Source: Acidobacteriota bacterium (lineage in GTDB: Bacteria > Acidobacteriota > Thermoanaerobaculia > Gp7-AA8). Taken from it: a stretch of DNA of 64,000 bases. Position numbers and translations under genes: made by a program. Where the stretch lies: NCBI GenBank assembly GCA_021325515.1, contig JAJPHC010000044.1, forward strand, positions 1 through 64,000, written 5' to 3'. This document shows, piece by piece, positions 25,961 to 35,807 of the stretch; positions within the stretch are counted from its first letter, which is position 1; each line of letters begins with the position of its first letter. Under the pieces are notes generated by a model, which did not search any database, was not told the origin of the DNA, and saw only the letters and a program-made list of their open reading frames with translations.

Positions 25961-27748
25961 TCAGAAATTCACAGCCAGCCCACCCATGTACTTCTTCGCG
26001 CCGCCTTCCGGCTCGTTCATGTCGAGCAGGAATGGCGAGTTCGCGGCGTGGGCGACTTCGAGGCCGAGGAGAAGCTTGAGGTCGAGCGGAAGATGGAGCG
26101 ACTGCGCCATGCGAACGTTCATCCGCTCACTGCGATACGTCGCGCCGGTGTGCTGCGGCTGCTGCAACTCGCGGTACGACACCAGGATGCTCGTGCCGGT
26201 CGGCGTCCACGTCGATTGCAGGTCGCCGGTCAGGTACGTCTTCTCCCCGCTTCCGATCGCCCCCGTGCGCGAGCGGGACGCTGTGCCGCTGGTCGCCGAG
26301 ACATCGATAGCCAACTTGTGGGCGAGATCTTTTCGATACGACAGACGGACGTCGCGACGAACGTCGCCGGAATCGATGTACATCCCATCCCAGAACGGCT
26401 CGAAGCCGTCGTTGAAGACGAGGCGCATCGGTGTGTCGATCGCGCTCACGGTCACGACCGCGGAGAGGCGGTCGCTGCGCTCGTCGCCGGAAACGAAGCC
26501 GAAGGAGTAGGTATATCGCGGCAGCGAGCGGGCGTCATCGCTGAAGATCACGATGCTCGGCAGAGCGAGCGGCCCGCGCGTCTCATTCCACACCTTATAC
26601 ATGCCGTTCGCGATCAGCGATGTGTTCCTGCCGATCTTCAGCTCGGCGCCGGTGCGCGGCGCCCACTGCGTGCCGTCCACCGCGATGCGGCTCGCCATCC
26701 CGTAATGCACGATGAACGACGGCACGAGCTCGAGGCTCGCGTTGGCAGCGACATCCGCCGTGCGCAGCGTCGCGTTCGCCGTGTTGTGCAGGCTCTCCTG
26801 CGCAACGCGCAGAGACACACCGACGTCGCTGCGCCGCGTCTGCAGGAGTTGCGTATCGCCGCTGATCTCGATCAGATCGGAACCGAACGGATTCCGCTCG
26901 AAGAGATTCTGCTGCTCGAGGTAACGCACGCCGACGCGGTTGCCGCCATGCTGCCATTCGAAGTTGTGCGCGCTGAAATCGGCCTGATGATCGGCGACCG
27001 GAACATCGTCGCGATAGCGCCACCAGCTCTTCGTCGTCGCCACGCGATAAGCGTCGGAGTCGGACGAGCGAACCTCCATCGACATCACGCTCGACTGCGC
27101 GAGCGCGGCGCCAAACGGCGTGTCGTTCGAAGGATCATCGATGCGGTGCAGATTGCCGCGGATGCCGACCTGCCAGTTGTCGCCGATCCGCCCCTGCACG
27201 CCGAGGGCAGTCTGCGCGACCGCCGGAACCGACTGCGACGTCGAGGCGACGCCGGTCATCGACACCATCTCGCCGCGAAGGCGCGGAACGTCGTACGCGG
27301 CCTGCACCGGAGGCGAGAGCACCTGATCGAGCTCGTGAAGGATGTCGGGCGGAAGCGAGCCGCGGATCTCCCAGATCTCCTGGTTCACGTCGCGCGCCGC
27401 GCGCGTGTTCTTCTCGTTCAGCAGACGGATGGTGACGCGGTTCTGCGCCGCCGTCGGCACCAGCATCGTCATGGCCGGAATGAATCCCTGCCTGACCGCG
27501 ATGATCCTGTAGACGCCGGCGCGCAGCCGCGGCAGCGAGAACGTGCCGTCGATGCCGGTGAAGGTCTGGACCGCTTCGAAGTCGGAGAGATTCAGCGCGA
27601 TGACGAGCGCGTTGGCGACGGGGCGCGCCGAGGTCGTGACGTTGCCCAGCACCGCGAGAACGGCCGGCACCGCGGGAACCTCAGGGCGAGCGCTACCCGC
27701 CATCGAGACGATGGCAGTCGCAAATGCGATCGCGCGAAATCGACGCAT
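25961..27748 (-). CDS. Outer-membrane protein with carboxypeptidase-regulatory-like domain (TonB-receptor-related)
   Basis: 595 aa from ATG 27748 with AAGGAG immediately upstream and an extended -10-like TGGTACACT at about 27777. Signal peptide to about residue 22. A short beta-sandwich (about 30-100: PVANALVIALNLSDFEAVQTFTGIDGTFSLPRLRAGVYRIIAVRQGF) is followed by a long beta-rich region with alternating aromatic residues, ending GGAKKYMGGLAVNF with a terminal Phe. No recognisable TonB plug is seen, and length is about half that of Oar-like receptors. Probably an outer-membrane barrel or surface protein; function unknown. Confidence 0.72.
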   Translation of the reverse strand: MRRFRAIAFATAIVSMAGSARPEVPAVPAVLAVLGNVTTSARPVANALVIALNLSDFEAVQTFTGIDGTFSLPRLRAGVYRIIAVRQGFIPAMTMLVPTAAQNRVTIRLLNEKNTRAARDVNQEIWEIRGSLPPDILHELDQVLSPPVQAAYDVPRLRGEMVSMTGVASTSQSVPAVAQTALGVQGRIGDNWQVGIRGNLHRIDDPSNDTPFGAALAQSSVMSMEVRSSDSDAYRVATTKSWWRYRDDVPVADHQADFSAHNFEWQHGGNRVGVRYLEQQNLFERNPFGSDLIEISGDTQLLQTRRSDVGVSLRVAQESLHNTANATLRTADVAANASLELVPSFIVHYGMASRIAVDGTQWAPRTGAELKIGRNTSLIANGMYKVWNETRGPLALPSIVIFSDDARSLPRYTYSFGFVSGDERSDRLSAVVTVSAIDTPMRLVFNDGFEPFWDGMYIDSGDVRRDVRLSYRKDLAHKLAIDVSATSGTASRSRTGAIGSGEKTYLTGDLQSTWTPTGTSILVSYRELQQPQHTGATYRSERMNVRMAQSLHLPLDLKLLLGLEVAHAANSPFLLDMNEPEGGAKKYMGGLAVNF

Positions 27749-27838
27749 GGCTCCTTCTATCGCAGGGGCGAGTGTACCACCGCGAGCCAGCGGAGGAGCG
27801 TTACGTACAGGCAACAGGAGCGAGGTCTCCCGTGCTGC

Positions 27839-29272
27839 CTAGTCCCTCACGCGATGCACCCGCAGCAGATTCGTCTTCGCCCTTTGATACAGCGGCGAGC
27901 CCATCAGGATCACCAGCCGGTCTCCCGGGCGAACGATCTCCTTCTGCAGCAGGAACTCATCGACGTGATCGACGATCTGCTCGTGATAGTTGCCGGTCTC
28001 GCGCATCACGTACGGCTGCACTCCCCAGAGGATGTTCATTCTCCGGGCAACCCAGCTCGACGGCGTCAACGCGACGATGGGAGCGCGCGGGCGGAACTTC
28101 GACATCAGCCTCGCGGCGAATCCGGTCTGCGTGAAGACGACGATGTACTTCGCGTCGATCTGATCGGCGGCGTAATTCGCAGCTCCGGCGAGCGCGTCGG
28201 TGAACTCGTCCGACTCGCTCGACTTCTGGAAGAGCGGCGCGCGCGGCGCACCCGATTCGTACTCGCGCGCGTTCTCGGCGCCGATGATGATGCGGGCCAT
28301 CATCTGCACGGCTTCCACGGGGTAGAGTCCGGAGGCGCTCTCGGCCGACAACATCACGGCATCGGAGCCATCGAAGATCGCATTCGCAACATCGCTCGCT
28401 TCGGCGCGCGTCGGCCGCGAGTTCGCCGTCATCGACTCGAGCATCTGCGTGGCGGTGATCGCGAAGCGCCCCCAGCGGCTCGCGGTGGAGAGAATCTTCT
28501 TCTGAATCACCGGCACCGCCTCCGGCGGCAGCTCGACGCCGAGGTCGCCGCGGGCCACCATGACGCCGTCGCTGACTTCGAGGATGTCTTCCAGATTGTC
28601 GATCGCCTGCGGCTTCTCGAGCTTGGCGATGACATTGACATCGTCGCCGCCGTTCTCGTGAAGGAGCTCGCGCAGACCTTCGATCTCCGCGCGGCGGCGG
28701 ATGAAGGAGGCGGCGATGTAGTCGAGCTTCTGATCGCAGGCGAATTTCACATCCTCGCGATCTTTGTCGGTGATCGCCGGAATCGTCAGCTCGCTGTCGG
28801 GAAAGTTCATCCCCTTCTTCGACGAGATCGGCCCGCCGTGAATCACGCGCGTGGTGACGCGCTTCGCGTCGACCATCGTGACGACGAGCTCGACGAGACC
28901 GTCGTTGATGAGAATGCGCTGGCCGGCTCCGACTTCACGAGGCAGCGCTTCGAACGGCGTCGAGACCATCTGCGCGTTGCCCTTCATCTTCTCCGTGGAG
29001 ATGACGAAGGTCTGTCCCGGCTGCAGGTGGACGACACCATCGACTTCGCCGATGCGGAGCTTCGGCCCCTGGATGTCGCCGACGATCGGCACGTAGCGTC
29101 CGATCGACGTCGCGCACTCGCGAACGATCTGGATGATGCGCATCCGGTCGTCGGGCGAGCCGTGTGAAAAGTTCAGACGGAAAACGTCGACGCCCGACGT
29201 GAGGAGGCGATAGATCGTCTCCTCGTTGCTGCACGCGGGGCCGAGAGTGGCGATGATTTTCGTGCGGCGCAT
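27839..29272 (-). CDS. pyk: Pyruvate kinase
   Basis: 477 aa from ATG 29272 (MRRTKIIATLGPACS); a longer ORF to 29338 reads into a repeat. Conserved: FRLNFSHGSP (substrate loop), MVARGDLGVELPPEAVPVIQKKI (catalytic signature), ITATQMLESM, RPTRAEASDVANAIFDGSDAVMLSAESASGLYPVEAV, and the C-terminal allosteric-type domain. It converts phosphoenolpyruvate and ADP to pyruvate and ATP in glycolysis. It is co-directional with and downstream of the DAHP synthase gene, separated by an inverted repeat, so two phosphoenolpyruvate-using enzymes are side by side. Confidence 0.96.
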   Translation of the reverse strand: MRRTKIIATLGPACSNEETIYRLLTSGVDVFRLNFSHGSPDDRMRIIQIVRECATSIGRYVPIVGDIQGPKLRIGEVDGVVHLQPGQTFVISTEKMKGNAQMVSTPFEALPREVGAGQRILINDGLVELVVTMVDAKRVTTRVIHGGPISSKKGMNFPDSELTIPAITDKDREDVKFACDQKLDYIAASFIRRRAEIEGLRELLHENGGDDVNVIAKLEKPQAIDNLEDILEVSDGVMVARGDLGVELPPEAVPVIQKKILSTASRWGRFAITATQMLESMTANSRPTRAEASDVANAIFDGSDAVMLSAESASGLYPVEAVQMMARIIIGAENAREYESGAPRAPLFQKSSESDEFTDALAGAANYAADQIDAKYIVVFTQTGFAARLMSKFRPRAPIVALTPSSWVARRMNILWGVQPYVMRETGNYHEQIVDHVDEFLLQKEIVRPGDRLVILMGSPLYQRAKTNLLRVHRVRD

Positions 29273-29286
29273 GTGGTTCGTTAGTT

Positions 29287-29405
29287 CATCCTGAGCGCAG
29301 CGAAGGATCAACGACGCCGACTGGAGGTCTCGCCCCACTGGCAGTGCGCGTGGCGCGATCCCGGCGGCGCCGTCGTTGATCCTTCGTCGCTTCGCTCCTC
29401 AGGAT
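29287..29405. repeat. CTGAGCGCAGCGAAGGATC-type inverted repeat (family F, copy 1)
   Basis: CGAAGGATCAACGACG (29301-29316) pairs perfectly with 29371-29386, and TCCTGAG (29289-29295) with CTCAGGA (29398-29404). The outer arm overlaps the aroF stop codon (29399-29401). Likely terminator or 3'-end structure of aroF. The core motif belongs to a dispersed repeat type common in bacterial intergenic DNA; a diverged copy is at 33098. Confidence 0.8.
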
Positions 29406-30433
29406 AAACTCAATGCCGGCTGCAACGTCCGACCCACCACCTGCGCGATCGCATCGCACTCGCGCACGATCTGCGCGAAGGCTTCGGGAAGAATCGCCTG
29501 CGGTCCGTCGCTCAGCGCCTCTTCCGGCTTGTGGTGGACTTCGATCAGCACGCCGTCGGCGCCGACGGCGATCGACGCGCGCGACATCGGCGCGACCTTG
29601 TTGCGCTTGCCGGTGCCGTGGCTCGGATCGACGAGGATCGGCAGATGGCTGATGCGCTTCACCGCCGGCACGACCGACAGATCGAGCGTGTTGCGCGTGT
29701 GGTCCGCGAACGTGCGCACACCGCGCTCGCAGAGGATCACGTTGTAGTTCCCCTCCGACATGATGTACTCCGCGGAGAGGAGCAGTTCCTCGAGCGTCGC
29801 CGACATGCCGCGCTTGAGCAGCACCGGCTTCTTCGCTTTCCCCGCGCTGCGGAGGAGCGAGAAGTTCTGCATGTTGCGCGCGCCGATCTGAATGCAGTCG
29901 GCATACTGCGCCACCAGCTTCAGCGATTCTTCGTCGATCGCCTCGGTCACGACCGGCAGATCGAACTCTTCACGAACGCGCGCGAGGATCTCCAGCCCGC
30001 GCTCGCCGAGCCCCTGGAACGAATAGGGCGAAGTCCGCGGCTTGTACGCGCCGCCGCGGAACAACTGGCCGCCCGCACGCTTGATGCCCTCGGCGATCGA
30101 GCGCGTCTGCTCGAGCGATTCCACGGCACACGGCCCGCCGACGACGACGATCCCGTTGCTCCCGACGTCCACTCCTCCGACTGATACCACCGTGTTGTCC
30201 GGCTTTGCTTCGCGGCTCACCAGCTTGTAGGCATGCGTGACCGGAATGACTTCCTTGACGCCGGGGAAGTTCTCGATAACGAACGGATCCTGCTTTCCCT
30301 GGTGACCGGTGATACCGATCGCTGTGCGGTGCGCTCCGGGAATCGGGTGAGCCTTGAGGCCGAGCCGCTCGATGTGGCGGACGACTGCTTCGATCTCTTC
30401 GGGCCGGGCTCCGGCCTCCATGACGACGAGCAT
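29399..30433 (-). CDS. aroF: 3-deoxy-7-phosphoheptulonate (DAHP) synthase, AroAIbeta/KDSA type
   Basis: 344 aa from ATG 30433 with AGGAG nearby. An N-terminal ferredoxin-like regulatory domain (1-70, MLVVMEAGARPEEIEAVVRHIERLGLKAHPIPG) precedes the (beta/alpha)8 core: GGPCAVES, GGAYKPRTSPYSFQGLG, IGARNMQNF, LLKRGM, CERGVRTF, DPSHGTGKR, EVHHKPEEALSDGPQ. It joins phosphoenolpyruvate and erythrose 4-phosphate, the first step of aromatic amino acid synthesis. The regulatory domain suggests feedback inhibition by Tyr or Phe as in Thermotoga DAHPS. Divergent from a secreted-protein gene. Confidence 0.95.
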   Translation of the reverse strand: MLVVMEAGARPEEIEAVVRHIERLGLKAHPIPGAHRTAIGITGHQGKQDPFVIENFPGVKEVIPVTHAYKLVSREAKPDNTVVSVGGVDVGSNGIVVVGGPCAVESLEQTRSIAEGIKRAGGQLFRGGAYKPRTSPYSFQGLGERGLEILARVREEFDLPVVTEAIDEESLKLVAQYADCIQIGARNMQNFSLLRSAGKAKKPVLLKRGMSATLEELLLSAEYIMSEGNYNVILCERGVRTFADHTRNTLDLSVVPAVKRISHLPILVDPSHGTGKRNKVAPMSRASIAVGADGVLIEVHHKPEEALSDGPQAILPEAFAQIVRECDAIAQVVGRTLQPALSLS

Positions 30434-30490
30434 TGCGGGGGTCTCCTGCTGAGTCCGCGGAATCGTTGCTTCTCTCCGCGGCGTTCTTGT

Positions 30491-30526
30491 GTCCTGATCA
30501 GGACAATCAAGCGTCGCCAGTATAAT
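30491..30526 (+). promoter_or_regulatory. Consensus -10 with an adjacent 14-bp palindrome
   Basis: A perfect TATAAT (30521-30526) lies 35 bases before the ATG at 30562. GTCCTGATCAGGAC (30491-30504), a perfect 14-bp palindrome, occupies the -35 region where no TTGACA is found. The arrangement suggests an activator or repressor site shared with the divergent aroF. Confidence 0.5.
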
Positions 30527-30561
30527 CGACACCCCGACAGTCACATTCCGGAGCAGAGATC

Positions 30562-31293
30562 ATGAAAAAAGCGCTCGTGCTGTTTGCCTTTACGTTGCTC
30601 GTCGCAGCGCAGTCATTCGCCAGTTACATCGTCGTTCTGAAGGACGGCAAGCAGTACAAGGCGAAGCAGAAGTGGACGATCGTCAATGGCAAGGCGCTGA
30701 TTCAGCTCGAGAACGGACAGTCGCTCACCATCGATCCAAACCTGATCGACGAGCCGAAGTCGGAGAAGACGACGAAGCTCGGCCTCGGCGATGTCCGCAT
30801 CGTGAATCTCGACACGTCGATCCCGGCCGGCAAGCCGGGCGCGACGACGCCTTCCCTCGGCGATCAGGTCCACCTCAGAAAGCAGAGCGACATCAAGGCA
30901 CAGAATGACGCGCAGGCGGCGCAGCCCGCACCGGCGGCACCAGTGGCCGGCGGCGGTTCGATCAGCGCGGAAGCGATCAGCAAGTTCGAGCGCGCGTACG
31001 AGAACATCGGCATCTTCGAGCACAAGCTCACGTCGCAGGGCCCGCACTCGATTCACGTCGAGCTCACCGCCGACAGCGAAGACAAGGTCTTCAACGCGAT
31101 CTCTGCGACCTCGTTCCTCGTCGTTCGCAACGCCGGCGTGCCGGGCGTGCAGGTCGACATGGTCGAGCTGTTCATGAAGACCACGAACGGCGGCGCAGCG
31201 GGACGCTTCCAGATGACGCGCGAAGATGCGCAGATGCTCGACGACAAGAAGATCACGCAGCAGGACTACTTCGTCCGCAAAGTCCTTTACTAG
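30562..31293 (+). CDS. Hypothetical secreted protein
   Basis: 243 aa with a clear signal peptide (MKKALVLFAFTLLVAAQSFA). A short beta module follows (SYIVVLKDGKQYKAKQKWTIVNGKALIQLENGQSLTIDP, about 21-60), similar in pattern to the N-terminus of the protein at 11750. An Ala/Gln/Pro linker leads to a C-terminal region (about 130-243) with no recognised motif. GGAG lies just upstream of the ATG and TATAAT at 30521. Probably periplasmic; function unknown. It ends 4 bp from a convergent gene. Confidence 0.72.
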   Translation: MKKALVLFAFTLLVAAQSFASYIVVLKDGKQYKAKQKWTIVNGKALIQLENGQSLTIDPNLIDEPKSEKTTKLGLGDVRIVNLDTSIPAGKPGATTPSLGDQVHLRKQSDIKAQNDAQAAQPAPAAPVAGGGSISAEAISKFERAYENIGIFEHKLTSQGPHSIHVELTADSEDKVFNAISATSFLVVRNAGVPGVQVDMVELFMKTTNGGAAGRFQMTREDAQMLDDKKITQQDYFVRKVLY

Positions 31294-31297
31294 CGGA

Positions 31298-32230
31298 CTA
31301 GCGGACGACCTCGGCGCGCGCCTGTCCTCCGTACACCATCACGTAGCGGAAGTGGCGCACCTCGGGATCGATCACGGTCTTCTCCCCTGCCGCGAAGACG
31401 AACGGGCGGATGTCGCCTTCGAGCGTGAACAGTTCCTGTCTCACATTCGCGAAGCGGACCTGGATCTGGCGGCTCTGGCGGCTGTCGTAGCCGATCGTCA
31501 GTTGTGCGCGGCCGTCACCGATCTCTCCGAAGTCGTACGCCGTCGCGCGAACCCGTTCTGAGCCCAGCACCGCAACGCCGCTGATCACCTTCACCTCGGG
31601 CATCCGCGTGATGAACGAGAGCTCCTCGCGCGGCTGGACCACGCGGCTGATCGTCATCTCTGGTTTGCCCGGCGCCGTGCGGAGATAGTTCCAGCGTCCG
31701 ACCGGCGGCTCGCCCAGCATCATCGGATGCTCCGCGGCACCGACATCGCTCACAGGCAGCGCCGCGTCCCACGTGCGGAAGATCTTCCAGTTCGCATCGG
31801 TGACGATGTAGTTCTCCGTCTCCGGCGATAGATCGAGCGACGCGATGACGCCTCCCACTCCGTTCGTGCTCCTCGCCGCGATGACGATCCGGTTGTGTCC
31901 CGTCTTTGCGAGTTGCGTCACATCGAAGACATCGAGCGCGTCTCCCACTTCGCCAAATCTCCGGCCGCCAACCTCGCGGCCGTTGAAGTAGAGGGTGTAC
32001 TCCGGATCGCCTGCGACCTTGATCCGCGTGTAGTAGCGGTTGGCGGGCAGTTCGAAGTCGCGCACGGCGAAGAACGCCACAGGAATCCCGCGGCTCATCT
32101 GATGGCGGGCCCAGATCCATTGAGCGCGGCCGGTCACGTCGAAGAACTTCTGCGAGTAGACGCGATCCAGTTTCGTGAAGCCGGCGACGAACAGCAGACC
32201 GATGACGATCGCCACCGTCATCCGTTTCAT
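31298..32230 (-). CDS. Hypothetical membrane-anchored beta-sandwich protein
   Basis: 310 aa from ATG 32230; the longer start at 32272 would overlap the kdsB start. N-terminal hydrophobic anchor (VAIVIGLLFVAGF). Residues about 25-125 (AQWIWARHQMSRGIPVAFFAVRDFELPANRYYTRIKVAGDPEYTLYFNGREVGG...DVTQLAKTGHNRIVIAARSTNGVGGVIASLDL) match the jelly-roll accessory domain found in glycoside hydrolases such as rhamnosidases. The remainder is also beta-rich, without catalytic motifs seen. Possibly carbohydrate-binding at the cell surface. Convergent with 30562 and divergent from kdsB. Confidence 0.6.
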   Translation of the reverse strand: MKRMTVAIVIGLLFVAGFTKLDRVYSQKFFDVTGRAQWIWARHQMSRGIPVAFFAVRDFELPANRYYTRIKVAGDPEYTLYFNGREVGGRRFGEVGDALDVFDVTQLAKTGHNRIVIAARSTNGVGGVIASLDLSPETENYIVTDANWKIFRTWDAALPVSDVGAAEHPMMLGEPPVGRWNYLRTAPGKPEMTISRVVQPREELSFITRMPEVKVISGVAVLGSERVRATAYDFGEIGDGRAQLTIGYDSRQSRQIQVRFANVRQELFTLEGDIRPFVFAAGEKTVIDPEVRHFRYVMVYGGQARAEVVR

Positions 32231-32253
32231 CAGAATCCGGTCTTCGGTGCGGA

Positions 32254-32259
32254 TAGAAT
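32254..32259 (+). promoter_or_regulatory. -10-like hexamer just before kdsB
   Basis: TAGAAT, 11 bases before the kdsB ATG at 32271. There is no Shine-Dalgarno in between, so a near-leaderless mRNA is likely. Confidence 0.35.
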
Positions 32260-32270
32260 GCGCGTCCGGC

Positions 32271-32999
32271 ATGAGGGCGGTGATTGTAATTCCGGCGCGC
32301 TACGGTTCCACCCGCTTTCCGGGAAAACCGCTGGTGAAGATCGCGGGCGTGACGCTGATCCAACGCGTGTACGAGCGCTCGCGCCTGACGCGAAGCGCGG
32401 CGGCCGTCTATGTCGCGACGGACGACGATCGCATCTTTGATCACGTCACATCCTTCGGCGGGAACGTCGTGCGTCCCGAGGGCGATTTTCAGACGGGCAC
32501 GGACCGCATCGCAGCCGCGCTGCCATTGATCGAATCGGCGGAGAAGACCACGTTCGATGCAATCGTCAATGTGCAGGGCGACGAGCCTCTCATCGACATC
32601 GGCACCGTCGACGCCCTCATCGATCGCCTGGCGCAAAGCGACGCCGCGATTGGCACTCTCGCCTGTCCAATCGAAACGGATGAGGAGTTCGCCAGCCGGG
32701 ATGTGGTCAAAGTCGTGATGGACGACTTCGGCGACGCGATCTACTTCTCCCGCGCGATGATCGGATCGCGGACCGCTTCTCTCCGCCACATCGGCGTCTA
32801 CGCCTATCGCCGTGAAGCGCTTACGCGATTCGTGTCGCTCCCGCAGTCGTCGCTGGAACGGGCGGAATCACTCGAACAGTTGCGAGGTCTGCAGCAGCGA
32901 TTTAAAATCGTCGTGCTGCAAACAACAAAGCCGCACCTTGGAGTCGACAGACCCGAGGATGTCGCACGGGTTGAGAACGAACTTGCGAAGCACGCGTGA
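32271..32999 (+). CDS. kdsB: 3-deoxy-manno-octulosonate cytidylyltransferase (CMP-Kdo synthetase)
   Basis: 242 aa from ATG 32271 (MRAVIVIPARYGSTRFPGKPL), the usual KdsB length. Motifs: IPARYGSTRFPGKPL nucleotide-binding loop, VATDDDRI, GTDRIAAAL, NVQGDEPLID with the metal Asp, HIGVYAYRREAL, and ESLEQLRGL near the C-terminus. It activates Kdo as CMP-Kdo for the LPS inner core, using CTP. The next two plus-strand genes make CTP (pyrG) and Kdo-8-phosphate (kdsA), so the cluster supplies both substrates. Confidence 0.96.
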   Translation: MRAVIVIPARYGSTRFPGKPLVKIAGVTLIQRVYERSRLTRSAAAVYVATDDDRIFDHVTSFGGNVVRPEGDFQTGTDRIAAALPLIESAEKTTFDAIVNVQGDEPLIDIGTVDALIDRLAQSDAAIGTLACPIETDEEFASRDVVKVVMDDFGDAIYFSRAMIGSRTASLRHIGVYAYRREALTRFVSLPQSSLERAESLEQLRGLQQRFKIVVLQTTKPHLGVDRPEDVARVENELAKHA

Positions 33000-33013
33000 T
33001 ATTCGGGGGAATC

Positions 33014-33032
33014 AGTGAGCCGCAGGCTCACT
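33014..33032 (+). terminator. Hairpin downstream of kdsB
   Basis: AGTGAGCC-GCA-GGCTCACT, perfect 8-bp stem 15 bases after the kdsB stop. No U-run. Likely terminator or 3' stabiliser. Confidence 0.5.
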
Positions 33033-33097
33033 ATCTCTAATCCACGGCGTACTCAGCGGCAAAGTCTCCCCAGCAATCAGGGCAACAAACCTGCTGT

Positions 33098-34840
<1,743 letters not shown>

Positions 34841-34945
34841 AAGCGGGGCTCGCGGTCGCGCGGTTTCGCGGGCTCGAAGGGGGGAACGCGGTTTCGTCCA
34901 TCCACCCCGCCGGGCCCGCGCGACTGCGTAACCGCGAAACCTCAG
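34841..34945. repeat. GGTTTCGCGG-type inverted repeat between pyrG and kdsA (family D, copy 1)
   Basis: Short GC-rich units (GGGCTCGCGGTCG, GGTTTCGCGGGCTCG) on the left are partly mirrored on the right: GGTTTCGCGG (34862-34871) pairs with CCGCGAAACC (34932-34941). The same units recur at 48777 and, as GGTTACGCGG, at 56540. A TACAAT (34948-34953) at its right edge may be the kdsA -10. Confidence 0.7.
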
Positions 34946-34947
34946 GC

Positions 34948-34953
34948 TACAAT
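34948..34953 (+). promoter_or_regulatory. -10-like hexamer just before kdsA
   Basis: TACAAT ends 11 bases before the kdsA ATG (34965). No Shine-Dalgarno is visible, suggesting a near-leaderless kdsA mRNA independent of pyrG. Confidence 0.4.
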
Positions 34954-34964
34954 CCGCCGCCAGC

Positions 34965-35795
34965 ATGACGACACGCGCAATCAGGATCACCGACGAGATC
35001 TCGTTCGGCGGCGACCATCCGCCGCTCTTCATCTGCGGACCATGCGTCATCGAATCGCGCGAGCACGTGCTGCGCATGGCGCGGACGCTTCGCGCACTGC
35101 GCGATGAGATGAAGATCAACCTCGTGTTCAAGTCTTCGTTCGACAAGGCGAATCGTTCATCGATCGAGTCGTTCCGCGGTCCGGGACTCGAGAAGGGCCT
35201 CGAGCTGCTGCGCGCCGTGAAGGAAGAGACCGGGCTTCCGCTCCTCTCCGACATTCATGAATGGCAGCAGGCGGAGCGCGCCGGCGAAGTGCTCGACATC
35301 CTGCAGATCCCGGCGTTTCTCTGCCGCCAGACCGATCTCATCGCGGCCGCCGCACGGACGGGAAAAGCGGTCGGTGTGAAGAAGGGGCAGTTCCTCTCAC
35401 CGGAAGAGACGAAGAACATTCTCGACAAGGGGAAGGAAGTGGGAAACGACCGCGTGTTCATCACGGAGCGCGGCACTTCGTTCGGCTATCAGAATCTCGT
35501 CGTCGACATGCGCTCGTTCCCGATCGTGCGCGAGCTGGGGGCGCCGGTCGTCTACGACATCACGCATTCGATGCAGCGTCCGGGCGGCGAAGGGAAACAG
35601 ACGGGAGGCACTCCGCAGTTCGCGCGTCCGCTCGCACGCGCAGCGGCAGCAGCGGGCGCGGATGGCTTCTTCATGGAAGTGCACGACAATCCGCCGGAGG
35701 CGCTGAGCGATAAGACGACGCAGATCCGGCCGGAAGCGGCGCGCGCGATCATCTCCGACATTCTGGCGATTCGCGCGGCGCTGCCGCCGATCTAG
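34965..35795 (+). CDS. kdsA: 3-deoxy-8-phosphooctulonate synthase (KDO-8-phosphate synthase)
   Basis: 276 aa, usual length. Motifs: FICGPCVIESREHVLRMA, FKSSFDKANRSS, FRGPGLEKGLELL, DIHEWQQA, PAFLCRQTDL, VKKGQFLSPEE, DRVFITERGTSFGYQNLVVDMRS, YDITHSMQRPGG, FMEVHDNPPEALSDKT. It condenses phosphoenolpyruvate with arabinose 5-phosphate. The CRQTDL and DIHEW motifs identify Kdo8P rather than DAHP synthase. Downstream, 12 bp away, is a membrane glycosyltransferase-like gene. Confidence 0.97.
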   Translation: MTTRAIRITDEISFGGDHPPLFICGPCVIESREHVLRMARTLRALRDEMKINLVFKSSFDKANRSSIESFRGPGLEKGLELLRAVKEETGLPLLSDIHEWQQAERAGEVLDILQIPAFLCRQTDLIAAAARTGKAVGVKKGQFLSPEETKNILDKGKEVGNDRVFITERGTSFGYQNLVVDMRSFPIVRELGAPVVYDITHSMQRPGGEGKQTGGTPQFARPLARAAAAAGADGFFMEVHDNPPEALSDKTTQIRPEAARAIISDILAIRAALPPI

Positions 35796-35807
35796 GCTGC
35801 GCCGTCC

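Noticed and set aside
25955-29167. 1070-codon open frame on the plus strand
   Set aside because: Antisense to the outer-membrane protein and pyruvate kinase genes; the product is Arg/His/Asp-rich with no domain, typical of a shadow frame in high-GC DNA.
31298-32272. Longer start (32272) for the beta-sandwich protein
   Set aside because: It would overlap the kdsB start codon and add non-hydrophobic residues before the membrane anchor; ATG 32230 is preferred.
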